Origin: an uncultured Roseburia sp.
Lineage (GTDB): Bacteria > Bacillota > Clostridia > Lachnospirales > Lachnospiraceae
Direction of reading: 5' to 3'
Assembly: GCA_947652855.1 (NCBI GenBank)
Contig: CANTEO010000001.1
Coordinates: 62,001 to 126,000, forward strand
Length of the DNA: 64,000 nt
Made by a program: the position numbers and the translations under genes. The notes below the pieces were generated by a model that had not been told where the DNA came from, did not search any database, and was given only the letters and a program-made list of their open reading frames with translations. Position 1 is the stretch's first letter. Each line of letters opens with the position of its first letter. Positions 8,501-17,536 of the stretch are shown here, piece after piece.

Positions 8501-11500
8501 CAACAGTCCGGTGAAGACAGACACAAAAATAGAGGATCAGGCGAAGAACCCTGTTCGCATGAAAGTGAAAGATGGCGTCTCTGCGGAGATTAGGAAGTTT
8601 GACGGCATCTGGGGCTTTAACGGACAGTGGCTGTCAACAGATGCGTCTGATAGGCTTAATATTTCAGGAAATAATCCGCTTGTGATTTCCTTTAAAGTAT
8701 ATTTGAAGCAGCTGGCGTCAGGGGCGCAGAGAGCCATTGTGACTAAGGGAGACAATCAATATGCCATTCAGGTTCAAAGCGATGGAATAGAATTTTGCGT
8801 TTTTGATGAGACTTGGAGAGCGATTAAATACAACCTGAGCGCGGCTAATGAGAGTGAGTGGAAGAATAAATGGAATGATGTCGTTGCAGTGTTGGACGCA
8901 AGCGGAAAGACGCGTCTGTTTGTGAACGGAAAAGCGTCGTCTAATATGGGAACATGCACATCGCTCGCGTCGTCTGATGTGCCGTTTGCGATCGGATTCC
9001 ATGGCAGTGTGTCCGGGCGTGAGTTTACCTCAGAGTTTGGTTATCTGGCAGATTTCAAATTCTATGGAGCCAGCGATTTGGCGGAAGGCTCGGCGCTTAG
9101 GCAGATCAATTTGGCAACGTTGGATGCGTCAGAGGATAAGGGGCTTGCACAGATCAAGTCCACGCTTGAAGGCGTAGACCCCACTGTGGATTATTTCATC
9201 CACTCTTCTTACGAGGAAGAGATGACATGGAGCGCAGGGACGGAAGAAATGACGGCTGAAGAACAGTTTGCGTGCGGCGATACGTCATATAAGGCTGTGA
9301 TGACGCTTACGGCGAAGAACGGATTCAAATTTCCGACAACAGCGGCGTTTCAGGCCCTGGCTTTGAGCAAAGTGCGCACGGGGGTAGATGACGTGACGCC
9401 GACTGTCGCTATTTCTGCGGATGGGAGCACAATGACAGTTACGGCCTCCTATCCTGCGATTGCTTGTGACAATGAGATTGCGGGCATTGAGTTTGAGGAA
9501 GACAGCATTTCGTTGGTGCAGGGTGAGGACGGCGCGATCCGCCCGATTTCGGCAATCTTAAGCGATGGACGCGATGCCGCAGAGCATCCGGGGTTTGGGA
9601 AGATTACGTATACATACGCTGTGAAAGAGGGCTGTGAAAGCTTTATTGAGGTGGATCGCAGCACAGGCGTCATTACGGCTAAGGCCGAGGGAGCGGATTT
9701 GGCTGTCGTGGTGACGGCTTCAGCGGCAGGGCATACGCCGTATACAAAAGAGATCAGCGTGACAGTGCTCGCAGGAAATGAATTGATTACGGAGGCTCCT
9801 GCCGTGACGTTGCCTGAGCCGGAGGATGGCTGCCTTCCGACTTATGCCAAGGCGCAGGGACACAATGGCATTGCATTAAAGGACAGGGCGAAGGCGCCTG
9901 TAGAGCTGGTAAAAGTAGATGAGTCTTCATCAATGGATATCTGGAACCGAAACGGCAGATGGGGATTTATGGATCAGTTGAAATCGACGGCGACAGATGA
10001 CAAATTCAATGTGACGGGCAAAACGCCGATAGCGATTTCATTTAAGATCTTTATGAAAAATCTTGAGCATCAACGATCAATTGTGTCAAAAGGCGATCAG
10101 CAGTATTGGATTGAGATGTTTAATTATAGTGGCAGCCGGGGATTCAGCTTCTGCATTTATGACGGGGGTTGGAAATGCGCGAACTATATTTCAGATGAAT
10201 TCTCGCCAGCGCGTGAGAGCGAATGGAAGAATCGCTGGCACGACGTGGTTGCCGTGATGGACGCAAATGGAAAGATACGGCTCTATGTGGATGGAAAGCC
10301 GTCAAACAAAGCGGAAACAAGAGGGATTACCACTAATGAGGCTAGCATAGCGCGGGAGTTTGCGATTGGGTACAATACAGAAAAGCCAGAGCGTATTTTT
10401 AGGGCGGAAAACGGATATTTGGCAGATGTAAGGTTCTATCAGGGAGATAGACTTGCTACTATTGACTTGGATGCCTTGGACGCTTCTGCGGATAAAGGAT
10501 ATGCGAGCATCCTTGCAAAGCTTGCCACAGTAGAGCCGACAGCGGACTTTGCCTTACAGCCGAAGTATGAGGTGAAGACGGAATGGGCAGATGCAGAAGG
10601 GAATGCCTTAACGGAGAGCGACGTATTAGAATGCGGGACGGCATACACGGCGAAGGTTACTTATGCCGCAAATGGCGGATATGCGTTCCCGACTGAGAAC
10701 AACGCGTCGTTTAAGGCTGCAGTGGCGGCCGGGCTTCATGCCGAGAAGGCAGAAGTGACGGCGGGCGACGTTGTGGTTTCTGAAAATGGAAAGACGGTAA
10801 CGGTGACGGTTTCTTATCCGCCATTGTCCTGCGGCTCCATTTTGGACCTGAAGATGGAAAAGAGCTTTTTAGCTTTGGCGACAGGAGCTGCAAAGCCGCT
10901 TTTGGCTCCGACAAAGATTATATTAAGCGGCGGCCGTGATGAGGCAGATCATAAAGGATTGAATGGCATAAGCTATCAGTACGGCGTTGCAAAAGGCGGA
11001 GAAGAGATCATTGGCGTGGAGAAATCCGAGAGCGGATGCATAGTGAATGCGCTAAAAGCAGGAGACGCAAATGTCATAGTGTCTGTCATATCAAAGAGGG
11101 GAGAGACGCTGTATCGGAAAGCCATCCCTGTAAAAGTGATGGACAGAGTGAAGCTGAAAGGGGTTTCTTTGGGATATCAGATGCCGCAGGCAGGAAATTA
11201 TCCGTTGCCGGCAAGCGTTAAAAGCGCAGAGGGTTATGATTTTATTGCTGACTGGACGGACGACGCGGCAGAGCTTAAGCATCTTGGCGAAGGGCAGGCA
11301 GAAATTGGGGTGCAGGACGGAGTCCGGTATTTCAATGACGCTTTGGCGACAGAGAGCGGAAATGACAAGTTTGACGTAGTGGGTGAGGATCCGTTGGCGA
11401 TTTCTCTGAAGCTGTTTTTGAAAGAGCTGCCTTCATCAGAGGATGAGCAGACGATTCTTCGTAAAGGCAGTCAATATGTGTTTGTAGTGAAAAAAGAAGG

Positions 11501-14500
11501 CAATCAGACGAAATTGATCTTTTATATGAACTCTGCGATAGGCACGGACTTGTGGCCTCAGGCAGAATATAATTTGGACGAGGGATTTTTAAACAAGTGG
11601 CATGACATCCTGATTGTTGTGGATGGCAAGGGAGAACAGGCCAGCATGGGCTTTTCCGTGGATGGAGCGCCGTTTACTCTGAATGAGAGGGAGGGAAGGC
11701 TTGCGAAGCTAAAGCATTTTGACGATCCGTTTGCGATTGGCTGCAATGGAGCGCAGACGCCTGGAGGGCGTTTTACATTGGGATATCTCGCTGACATTGC
11801 ATTCTACAGCGGGGCGGGCGAGGCTATGACGGCAGAGCAGAAAGAGAGCCTTCATCTGAGCGCGCTTGAAGAGAGCGAAGAAGGAAATGCGGCGGCGTTT
11901 ATCAGGAATATGCTGGAGACGGTTGAGCCCACGGCAATGATTTCTATGGCTCCTTATGACGTGAAGACGGTTTGGAGCAAGATGGATGGGACTCTCCTTG
12001 GCGCTGGGGAGCAATTCAATGGCAAGGATGTTTATGTGGCGAAGACGACATTGACGGCGCATGAGCTGGCGGCATTCCATCAGGATTGCACGGCGACGAT
12101 TGTGACAGGCGCAGAAGGAAACAGCGAAATTGCGGCGAGCCAGAAAGCGACAGTTGCGGAAGATGGCAAAACCATGGTGATTACGGTCACTTACGCGAAA
12201 GCGGCTGAAACGCCTGAAGTGGCATATGATGCCCCGGTTGAGGGCGTTACGCCGACAGAGCCGGCCATTACGCCGAGTGATCCTGATAAGGCGTCGTTTA
12301 GCGCAGAGACGGTTTGGAAAAAAGACGGCGTTGAAATGAAAGAAACAGAGCAGTTTGGCAATCCAGAAAAGAATTTATATACGGTTGAGACGGTATTTAC
12401 GGCAAAAAGCGGCTATTTGTTCCGTAGCGATGAGGCGTTTATAGCGGATGTCAGAGGAAATGTCAAGACGGGACTGAATGAAGGGGATGCGGCGATAGAC
12501 ATCCTGGTTTCCAAGGATAAGAAGACGATGACGGTGAAAGTTTCGTATCCGACGAATGTTGCATTGGGCAAAGCGGCGGAAACATCGTCGGGCGCAGACG
12601 GAAAGGATGCAGTGGATGGAAATGAGGATACTGTATGCAGCATAACGGGAGATGCAAAATGGATTTCCATAGACCTGAAAGCGCAGACGACTTTGGCAAA
12701 ATCTATGAAGCTGAAATTTGCCGATGGGCAGCAGGCTGCGGATTACCGTGTGGAAACAAGCGCGGATAAAGAGGAATGGACAGAGGTTTGCAAAAAGAGC
12801 GACGCGACAAGTGAGGGAAGCGTGGACAGCATTGCCGTTGCGGCGTTAGCCTCTTTGAAGCGCTATGTCAGGGTTTCCTTTACGTCGGAGGGCGCAGTGG
12901 GCGTTCAGGAGATTGAAATTGTCGGAATACAGACTGGCGTGATTTATAAGGCGACTTTCGATAAGGGAGACGGCAGTGAAGCGGTTACGCAGGACATTGT
13001 GGCCGGCAAGACGGTGGAAAGGCCGAAAGACCCGACGAGAAACGGCTATGCGTTTAAATATTGGTATGTGGACGTTGAAAGCGAGCCATATGATTTTGAC
13101 ACTGTAGTGACAGGGGACATTACCCTGCACGCAAAATGGGTGAAGACATGGACGGTGAGCTTTGACACAAACGGCGGCGCTCCGGAAATTTCCGCGAAGA
13201 CCGTGGAAGAAGGCTCTACAGCAGAAAAGCCGGTAGATCCGAAGAAAGCGGATGTAGTATTTGGCGGCTGGTTCGAAGACAATGGGACGTTTCAGAATGC
13301 GTATGCATTTGACACAAAAGTGACGAAGGACATTACGCTCTATGCAAAATGGCAGGCCATGGTAAGGTTTATGCGCAATGACGGCTCTGAGGAAGACGTG
13401 ATGCTGGATGAGCAGAAGATTGACCTTGGCACGGCGCCCAAAAAACCGGCGGATCCGACAGGAAAAGAAGGCTTTGAGTTTGTCGGCTGGTTTATGGATG
13501 CAGAAGGGACAGGATCGGCATTTAATTTTGAAACGGGCAAAGTGGAGAAAAACACGACGTTGTATGCGAAGTGGGCGAAAAAGAAATATACGGTGACATT
13601 TGAGACAAATGGCGGCACGAAGGTGGATCCAAAGAAAGTAGAGCATGGCATGACGGTGGATGAGCCGGAGACTACGCGGGATGGATTCATTTTTAAAGGC
13701 TGGTATACAGATGAGAAGCTTCAAAATGAGTATAATTTTGAGGCGAAGGTGACAAAAGACTTGACGCTGTATGCAAGATGGATTTCAGAAGATGACATTT
13801 GCACGGTGACGTTCCATACAAATGAAGAGGGAGTCACGGCTGAGAGTCAGGAAGTGGAGAAAGGCCAGCTTGTAAAGAGGCCGACTGTAAACGGCACGAA
13901 AGAGCATTATCAGATTGAGGGCTGGTACAAAGATGAAGCCTGCACGATGAAGTTTGATTTTGCGAAAGACACGGTGGAAGGAAACCTTGACTTATATGCA
14001 AAATGGGAGAAGAAGACCTATCGGGTTACTTTCAACACGAATGTGCCTGACCTTACGGCAGAGCCTCAGAATGTCCTGGCATTAGAGCATATTTCCGCTC
14101 CGGAGTTGACGAGGGACGGTTATACGTTGGTTGGCTGGTATAAAGACGAGGCATGCACGGAAAGTGAAAAATTTGATTTTGAAAAAGATGTAGTAGAAAG
14201 CAGCATGACGCTGTATGCGAAGTGGGAGAAGGATGAAAAGCCCACTGTAGATAAAACGGCGTTGAACAAGGCGATTGAAGATGCGGAGAAGCTGGTCGCT
14301 GAGGATTATACGGCAGGCACATGGTCTGCGCTGCAGACGGCTTTGCAGGCGGCTAAGACGGCAGCGGAAAGCGACACTGTGGATCAGGCGGCTGTAAATC
14401 AGGCGAAGGCGGATTTGGATCAAGCAATGAAGAACTTGAAGACGAAGGCGAAGGAGACTGCGGAGAAGAATGTAGCTGCAGACAAAGAAGCGCTGACGTT

Positions 14501-15533
14501 ACCAGAAATTGGTACAAATGATACGCTCTCACTTCCGACTCAAGGCGCAAACGGCAGTAAAATCACATGGGTTTCCGACAGTGATGCGATCAAAGTGGAA
14601 GGCGGCGTGGCGACAATCATACGTGGCGACGCAGAGCAGACAGTGACGCTGAAGGCGACCATCACATTTGGAGAAGGCAAAGACGCGGTGAGCGTGACGA
14701 AAGAATTTACCGTCAAGATTCCGGCAAAGGGCGCAGGCTCCGTGAGTCCGACAGATCCAGAGACAGAAGCTGAAAAGGCGAACGTGCAGAAAGAGCTGGA
14801 TGCAATGAAGGCGATCATTGACGCGGGGAATGCAAACGGCCTTTACCCGGCAGCTGCATGGACTGCATTTGTGAATGCGTACAATGAGCTGAAAGCGGAA
14901 TACGATAAGGGCAATTTGAGCGTGGAAGCGCTGAAGGCGCTGACTCAGAAGCTGATGGAGGCTCAGAAGAACTTGAAGGCAAGCGCGGAGAAGAAAGTGA
15001 CTGGCATCCGATTTGCGCAGAAGAAGTACCAGATTGCGAAGGGCAAAAAGATTGACTTGAAGAAGGAAGTTACCATTGTCCCGGCAGACGCTACAAACAA
15101 GAGCCTGACTTATACATTGGATAAAAAGTCGGCAAAATACGCGACGCTTAAGAATGGCATAGTCACAACCAAGAAATCCGGCGCGGGCAAGACGGTCAAA
15201 GTGACGGTTACGTCAGCAGACGGCAGCGTGAGGCAGACGGTCAGCATTCAGATCATGAAGAACGCGGTCACAAAGGTGACGGTGAAAGGCAAAAAGAAAG
15301 TGACAGTGAAAGCCGGGAAGAGCTACACAGTCAAAACGGCGGTGAAGACAAACGGCAAGAAGGCCAACAAGAAGCTGAAATGGACGTCTTCAAATGAGAA
15401 GTTTGCGACAGTGAACGCGAAGGGGAAAGTGAGAACGAAGAAGGCCGGCGCGGGCAAGACGGTGAAGATCACGGCAGTCTCAACGGACGGCACGAATAAG
15501 AAAGTGCAGGTGACAATTAAGATTAAGAAGTAA
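5529..15533 (+). CDS. giant secreted LamG/InlB-repeat surface protein
   Basis: A 3334-aa secreted protein. The start MKWKKILSG follows AAGGAG (5515-5520); residues 1 to about 38 form a signal peptide ending near APAAA. Five LamG-like (concanavalin-like) modules of about 420 aa, each followed by Ig/Big-like segments, occupy about 90-2230. They share patterns such as WGFNGQ, DKFxV, ISFKxYLK and GYLADVxFY. A discoidin-like domain follows (about 2341-2472), then six InlB B-type repeats ending LYAKW (about 2473-2901), FIVAR-like helical regions around an Ig-like domain (about 2908-3155), and two lysine-rich Big_2-like domains at the C-terminus. No LPxTG sorting signal or S-layer homology domain is present, so the mode of anchoring is unknown. 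The domains suggest carbohydrate or host-ligand binding. A G9 run lies in codons 87-90. Confidence 0.9.
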   Translation: MKWKKILSGVLACALAFGSVVSVAPAPAAATEIPAETDGAEGTEAGVMPLAEDGVAAAADPVTVNTAPAGLVYTAPEEERAPKNVEWGGAESRIALTDIADSPVTMEFKDENGTLDVRNIDGVWGFNGQLKSNSATDKFDVYDTENSDTSENPIVISFKIYLKKFEPQRTVLGKGDKQYAIQTTGNGLEWYAGEDWNTVYYRGFTADSLNQWHDVLAVIDSKGRHRIFVDQGTSDEWGNAGSSVKITQREEPFTLGYQIDGTTARRDFTKDIGYLADVKFYGANDLAEGHALKQIDLEALDAQEDKGLSEIQSKLRSVTPNVDFSLDAPYDVETVWRAGDQAMAAGDVFRCGFSHKVTTTFTAKEGYAFATDDTFKNAVKAAVTTGKDNVEATVTSTDGKTMTVEVDYGTLSCKYDAVGIRLEGAGGSVLGQNVFLPLGATKEVSPSIMLEGDRSPDDHTVKYAGVTYEYAVEVGKDAILSAEGRDGKCLLTAKAAGTAKVTVTAKASGNVLFTRNVAVTVGEGTAIAAPGVTLTKPADGAFPTDAEVAAPTGMTLEDRAEDPVALVGKDAETALDIKRFDGRWAFNTQQRTASTDDKFNVTGKEPMVISLKVYLKNIVHHSTLVAKGDRQYMLELVDGGFNICVYDTNWRNNNCTGFTAENESEWKNQWHDVVAVIDKNGKTCIFVDDKASGVNATDGITSNTDMTNQQFAIGWNTEKANEAARVFTTDNGYLADVRFYRGDSLKGIDLTALRSLEDKGLSMIQKTLSSINPTADFSLNPPYETAKTVWSSGEKVMKATDKFKCGNTAYTATTTFTANEGFKFTDDEAFKTAMRDAVETGDDAATVEVDVLDEGTMTVTVTYPSVSCQYNVADIVMESEDDIVLSLGDTATVKKPTGIVLSGNHPLSSHKWYDNVSYEFGLEQGGSDVIGITTAENGDCTITPKKNGEAKVLVMAKVAGETAFTKRLSVQIGDKEIESAPLIAFTAPREGNSPVKTDTKIEDQAKNPVRMKVKDGVSAEIRKFDGIWGFNGQWLSTDASDRLNISGNNPLVISFKVYLKQLASGAQRAIVTKGDNQYAIQVQSDGIEFCVFDETWRAIKYNLSAANESEWKNKWNDVVAVLDASGKTRLFVNGKASSNMGTCTSLASSDVPFAIGFHGSVSGREFTSEFGYLADFKFYGASDLAEGSALRQINLATLDASEDKGLAQIKSTLEGVDPTVDYFIHSSYEEEMTWSAGTEEMTAEEQFACGDTSYKAVMTLTAKNGFKFPTTAAFQALALSKVRTGVDDVTPTVAISADGSTMTVTASYPAIACDNEIAGIEFEEDSISLVQGEDGAIRPISAILSDGRDAAEHPGFGKITYTYAVKEGCESFIEVDRSTGVITAKAEGADLAVVVTASAAGHTPYTKEISVTVLAGNELITEAPAVTLPEPEDGCLPTYAKAQGHNGIALKDRAKAPVELVKVDESSSMDIWNRNGRWGFMDQLKSTATDDKFNVTGKTPIAISFKIFMKNLEHQRSIVSKGDQQYWIEMFNYSGSRGFSFCIYDGGWKCANYISDEFSPARESEWKNRWHDVVAVMDANGKIRLYVDGKPSNKAETRGITTNEASIAREFAIGYNTEKPERIFRAENGYLADVRFYQGDRLATIDLDALDASADKGYASILAKLATVEPTADFALQPKYEVKTEWADAEGNALTESDVLECGTAYTAKVTYAANGGYAFPTENNASFKAAVAAGLHAEKAEVTAGDVVVSENGKTVTVTVSYPPLSCGSILDLKMEKSFLALATGAAKPLLAPTKIILSGGRDEADHKGLNGISYQYGVAKGGEEIIGVEKSESGCIVNALKAGDANVIVSVISKRGETLYRKAIPVKVMDRVKLKGVSLGYQMPQAGNYPLPASVKSAEGYDFIADWTDDAAELKHLGEGQAEIGVQDGVRYFNDALATESGNDKFDVVGEDPLAISLKLFLKELPSSEDEQTILRKGSQYVFVVKKEGNQTKLIFYMNSAIGTDLWPQAEYNLDEGFLNKWHDILIVVDGKGEQASMGFSVDGAPFTLNEREGRLAKLKHFDDPFAIGCNGAQTPGGRFTLGYLADIAFYSGAGEAMTAEQKESLHLSALEESEEGNAAAFIRNMLETVEPTAMISMAPYDVKTVWSKMDGTLLGAGEQFNGKDVYVAKTTLTAHELAAFHQDCTATIVTGAEGNSEIAASQKATVAEDGKTMVITVTYAKAAETPEVAYDAPVEGVTPTEPAITPSDPDKASFSAETVWKKDGVEMKETEQFGNPEKNLYTVETVFTAKSGYLFRSDEAFIADVRGNVKTGLNEGDAAIDILVSKDKKTMTVKVSYPTNVALGKAAETSSGADGKDAVDGNEDTVCSITGDAKWISIDLKAQTTLAKSMKLKFADGQQAADYRVETSADKEEWTEVCKKSDATSEGSVDSIAVAALASLKRYVRVSFTSEGAVGVQEIEIVGIQTGVIYKATFDKGDGSEAVTQDIVAGKTVERPKDPTRNGYAFKYWYVDVESEPYDFDTVVTGDITLHAKWVKTWTVSFDTNGGAPEISAKTVEEGSTAEKPVDPKKADVVFGGWFEDNGTFQNAYAFDTKVTKDITLYAKWQAMVRFMRNDGSEEDVMLDEQKIDLGTAPKKPADPTGKEGFEFVGWFMDAEGTGSAFNFETGKVEKNTTLYAKWAKKKYTVTFETNGGTKVDPKKVEHGMTVDEPETTRDGFIFKGWYTDEKLQNEYNFEAKVTKDLTLYARWISEDDICTVTFHTNEEGVTAESQEVEKGQLVKRPTVNGTKEHYQIEGWYKDEACTMKFDFAKDTVEGNLDLYAKWEKKTYRVTFNTNVPDLTAEPQNVLALEHISAPELTRDGYTLVGWYKDEACTESEKFDFEKDVVESSMTLYAKWEKDEKPTVDKTALNKAIEDAEKLVAEDYTAGTWSALQTALQAAKTAAESDTVDQAAVNQAKADLDQAMKNLKTKAKETAEKNVAADKEALTLPEIGTNDTLSLPTQGANGSKITWVSDSDAIKVEGGVATIIRGDAEQTVTLKATITFGEGKDAVSVTKEFTVKIPAKGAGSVSPTDPETEAEKANVQKELDAMKAIIDAGNANGLYPAAAWTAFVNAYNELKAEYDKGNLSVEALKALTQKLMEAQKNLKASAEKKVTGIRFAQKKYQIAKGKKIDLKKEVTIVPADATNKSLTYTLDKKSAKYATLKNGIVTTKKSGAGKTVKVTVTSADGSVRQTVSIQIMKNAVTKVTVKGKKKVTVKAGKSYTVKTAVKTNGKKANKKLKWTSSNEKFATVNAKGKVRTKKAGAGKTVKITAVSTDGTNKKVQVTIKIKK
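5788..5796 (+). repeat. G9 homopolymer inside giant surface protein 1
   Basis: Nine consecutive G residues lie within TGG-GGG-GGG-GCA, coding Trp-Gly-Gly-Ala just after the signal peptide. A change of one base would frameshift almost the whole 3334-codon gene. The present length keeps the gene open. Confidence 0.9.
5805..12220 (+). repeat. five LamG-like modules
   Basis: Protein-level repeats begin near 5805, 7190, 8530, 9870 and 11250, giving a period of about 1.3 kb. Each has an entry segment (D-x-A-x-x-P-V), a LamG-like core with WGF/WAF and WHDVVAV strands, then a Cys-containing Ig-like segment and a Big_2-like segment. The fifth is the most diverged. DNA identity is modest, so the duplications are old. 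Confidence 0.8.
12947..14230 (+). repeat. six InlB B-type (Listeria-Bacteroides) repeats
   Basis: Six units of about 65-72 aa, each with a VTF-type first strand, a GGW/GWY turn and an ending such as TLYAKW. The motif is typical of secreted Firmicutes adhesins. Confidence 0.85.
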
Positions 15534-15596
15534 TAGGCTTTGATTTTTAAGTAGGCCGGCACGTTGCGCGCGTTAAGCGTTTCGCGTGGCATGATT

Positions 15597-15634
15597 CGCC
15601 CCGGGATACAGGAAACCGTATTCCGGGGCGTTTT
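15597..15634 (+). terminator. intrinsic terminator after giant surface protein 1
   Basis: A 13-bp stem (15597-15609 with 15618-15630; CGCCCCGG and CCGGGGCG at the base, one G-U pair) is followed by TTTTG. Confidence 0.85.
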
Positions 15635-15717
15635 GTGTAGATCATTCCATCAGAATCCCTGGAATCGGGAAACAGGGAGGCGCTATATGATAATCAGAGA
15701 GGGAAAGGGGCATTACG

Positions 15718-16017
15718 ATGGCAAACATGGTTTCAGAGGAGACAATTGAATATGTAGGGATTTTAGCGAAGCTTTCCCTTTCAAAGGAGGAGGCGGGGCG
15801 CGCCAGGAAGGATATGGAAGAAATGCTTGCTTATATCGACAAGCTAAATGAACTGGACACGTCGGGCGTTGAGCCGCTGTCCCATGTGCTTACGTCGGGC
15901 AATGTGTTTCGGGAAGACGTTGTCTGCAATGGGGACGGCAGCGCCGCGGCGCTGGCAAACGCGCCGCAGCGGAAGGGGCAGGGCTTTTTGGCGCCAAGGA
16001 CGATTGACATGGAATAG
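15718..16017 (+). CDS. gatC: Asp-tRNA(Asn)/Glu-tRNA(Gln) amidotransferase subunit C
   Basis: GatC (99 aa) is the small subunit that wraps around and stabilises GatA in the GatCAB complex. It has the standard family features: an N-terminal helix VEYVGILAKLSLS-like segment, a coil containing MLAYIDKLNELDTSGVEPLSH, and a C-terminal FLAPRTID-like tail. It is first in a gatC-gatA-gatB operon. The ATG at 15718 follows a GAGGGAAAGGGG purine stretch. The stop is followed by a G7 run that forms part of the gatA ribosome-binding site. Confidence 0.95.
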   Translation: MANMVSEETIEYVGILAKLSLSKEEAGRARKDMEEMLAYIDKLNELDTSGVEPLSHVLTSGNVFREDVVCNGDGSAAALANAPQRKGQGFLAPRTIDME

Positions 16018-16030
16018 GGGGGGATTTGTG

Positions 16031-17536
16031 ATGGGCCTTATGGAATTGACAGCCGTGGAGCTTAGCAGGAAAATAAAGGAACGGGAAACGTCGGCGCCTG
16101 AGGCGGTGAGGGAGGCGCTTGACGCCATACAGGAAAAGGACGGCAGGATTGGAGCCTTTGTGACGGTGGACAGGGAGCGCGCCTTAGAGGAGGCGGAGCA
16201 GGCGCAGAGGCGGATTGAGGCGGGCATGGCTTGCGGCCCCCTTGCCGGGGCGCCGATTGCCGTCAAAGACAATATCTGCACAGAAGGGATGCGCACAGCC
16301 TGCGGCTCAAGGATGCTTTCTGATTTTATCCCGTCCTATTCGGCCCAGGCGGTGAAAAACCTGAAAGCGGCCGGCGCGATACTCATTGGAAAGACCAATA
16401 TGGATGAATTTGCCATGGGCAGCACGACGGAAACCTCCTATTTTGGGGCGACGAAAAATCCATGGGACGAAAAGCGCGTGCCGGGCGGCTCCTCGGGCGG
16501 CTCCTGCGCCGCAGTGGCTGCTGAGGAATGTCCCTGCGCCCTGGGCTCGGATACGGGCGGCTCCATCCGTCAGCCAAGCTCTTTTTGCGGCGTGACGGGG
16601 GTGAAGCCGACGTATGGCACGGTTTCCAGGTATGGCTTGGTTGCGTATGGCTCATCGTTGGAGCAGATTGGGCCGATTGCGAAGGACGTGACGGACTGCG
16701 CCGCGATTTTGGAGACGATTTCCTCATATGACGAAAAGGACGCGACATCAATCCGAAGGCAGGATTTGGATTTTACGGCGGCGCTTGTGGACGACGTGAA
16801 GGGGCTGAAGATCGGGATCCCAAAGAATTATTTTGGCGAGGGCGCAGACTTGGATGTGGCGGAGGCCGTTCTTGCTGCGGCGAAGAAGCTGGAAGGCAAA
16901 GGGGCGGTGTTAAAGGAATTTGACATAAGCCTGACGGAGTACGCCGTGCCTGCGTATTATGTGATTGCCTGCGCGGAGGCCAGCTCGAACCTGGCGCGTT
17001 TTGACGGCGTGAAGTACGGCTATCGCGCCAGGCAGTATGAGGGGCTTCATGATATGTATAAGAAAAGCCGTTCGGAAGGCTTTGGGGCAGAAGTGAAGCG
17101 GAGGATCCTGCTTGGCTCCTTTGCGCTAAGCTCCGGGCATTACGACGCTTATTATTTAAAGGCTCTGCGCGTAAAGGCCCTAATCAGGCAGGAGCTTGAC
17201 GCGGCGTTTGCCGACTATGACGTGATCCTTAGCCCGGCCGCGCCCAGGACGGCCCCAAAGCTTGGCGAAAGCTTAAACGACCCGCTGAAAATGTATCTGG
17301 GGGACGTGTATACCGTTTCCGCGAACCTTGCGGGCCTGCCTGCGATTTGCCTGCCCTGCGGCTTAGGCCAAAACGGGATGCCCATTGGCCTGCAGCTGAT
17401 GGGGGATTGCTTTCAGGAGAAGAAGATCCTGCGCGCCGCCTATGCGTATGAGAAGACGAGGCCATATTTGAAAAGCCCGTCCGCCTGGGACGAATTAGGA
17501 TCAGGAAGGAGCCGATACGATGAGCAAAGAATTTGA
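16031..17536 (+). CDS. gatA: Asp-tRNA(Asn)/Glu-tRNA(Gln) amidotransferase subunit A
   Basis: GatA (501 aa) is the amidase that releases ammonia from glutamine for conversion of Glu-tRNA(Gln) to Gln-tRNA(Gln) or of Asp-tRNA(Asn). The amidase-signature triad is present: Lys79 in PIAVKDN, Ser154 in GGSSGGS and the nucleophile Ser178 in GSDTGGSIRQP. The frame is open further upstream (to 15848), overlapping gatC. The ATG at 16031 is chosen because it follows a G-rich ribosome-binding site and gives the normal length. The end overlaps gatB by 17 bases, implying coupled translation. Confidence 0.96.
   Translation: MGLMELTAVELSRKIKERETSAPEAVREALDAIQEKDGRIGAFVTVDRERALEEAEQAQRRIEAGMACGPLAGAPIAVKDNICTEGMRTACGSRMLSDFIPSYSAQAVKNLKAAGAILIGKTNMDEFAMGSTTETSYFGATKNPWDEKRVPGGSSGGSCAAVAAEECPCALGSDTGGSIRQPSSFCGVTGVKPTYGTVSRYGLVAYGSSLEQIGPIAKDVTDCAAILETISSYDEKDATSIRRQDLDFTAALVDDVKGLKIGIPKNYFGEGADLDVAEAVLAAAKKLEGKGAVLKEFDISLTEYAVPAYYVIACAEASSNLARFDGVKYGYRARQYEGLHDMYKKSRSEGFGAEVKRRILLGSFALSSGHYDAYYLKALRVKALIRQELDAAFADYDVILSPAAPRTAPKLGESLNDPLKMYLGDVYTVSANLAGLPAICLPCGLGQNGMPIGLQLMGDCFQEKKILRAAYAYEKTRPYLKSPSAWDELGSGRSRYDEQRI

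Noticed and set aside
16017..16023. G7 run between gatC and gatA as a phase-variation site
   Set aside because: It is shorter than the three G9 tracts, lies outside the codons and more likely serves as part of the gatA ribosome-binding site; gatCAB is an essential-type operon.
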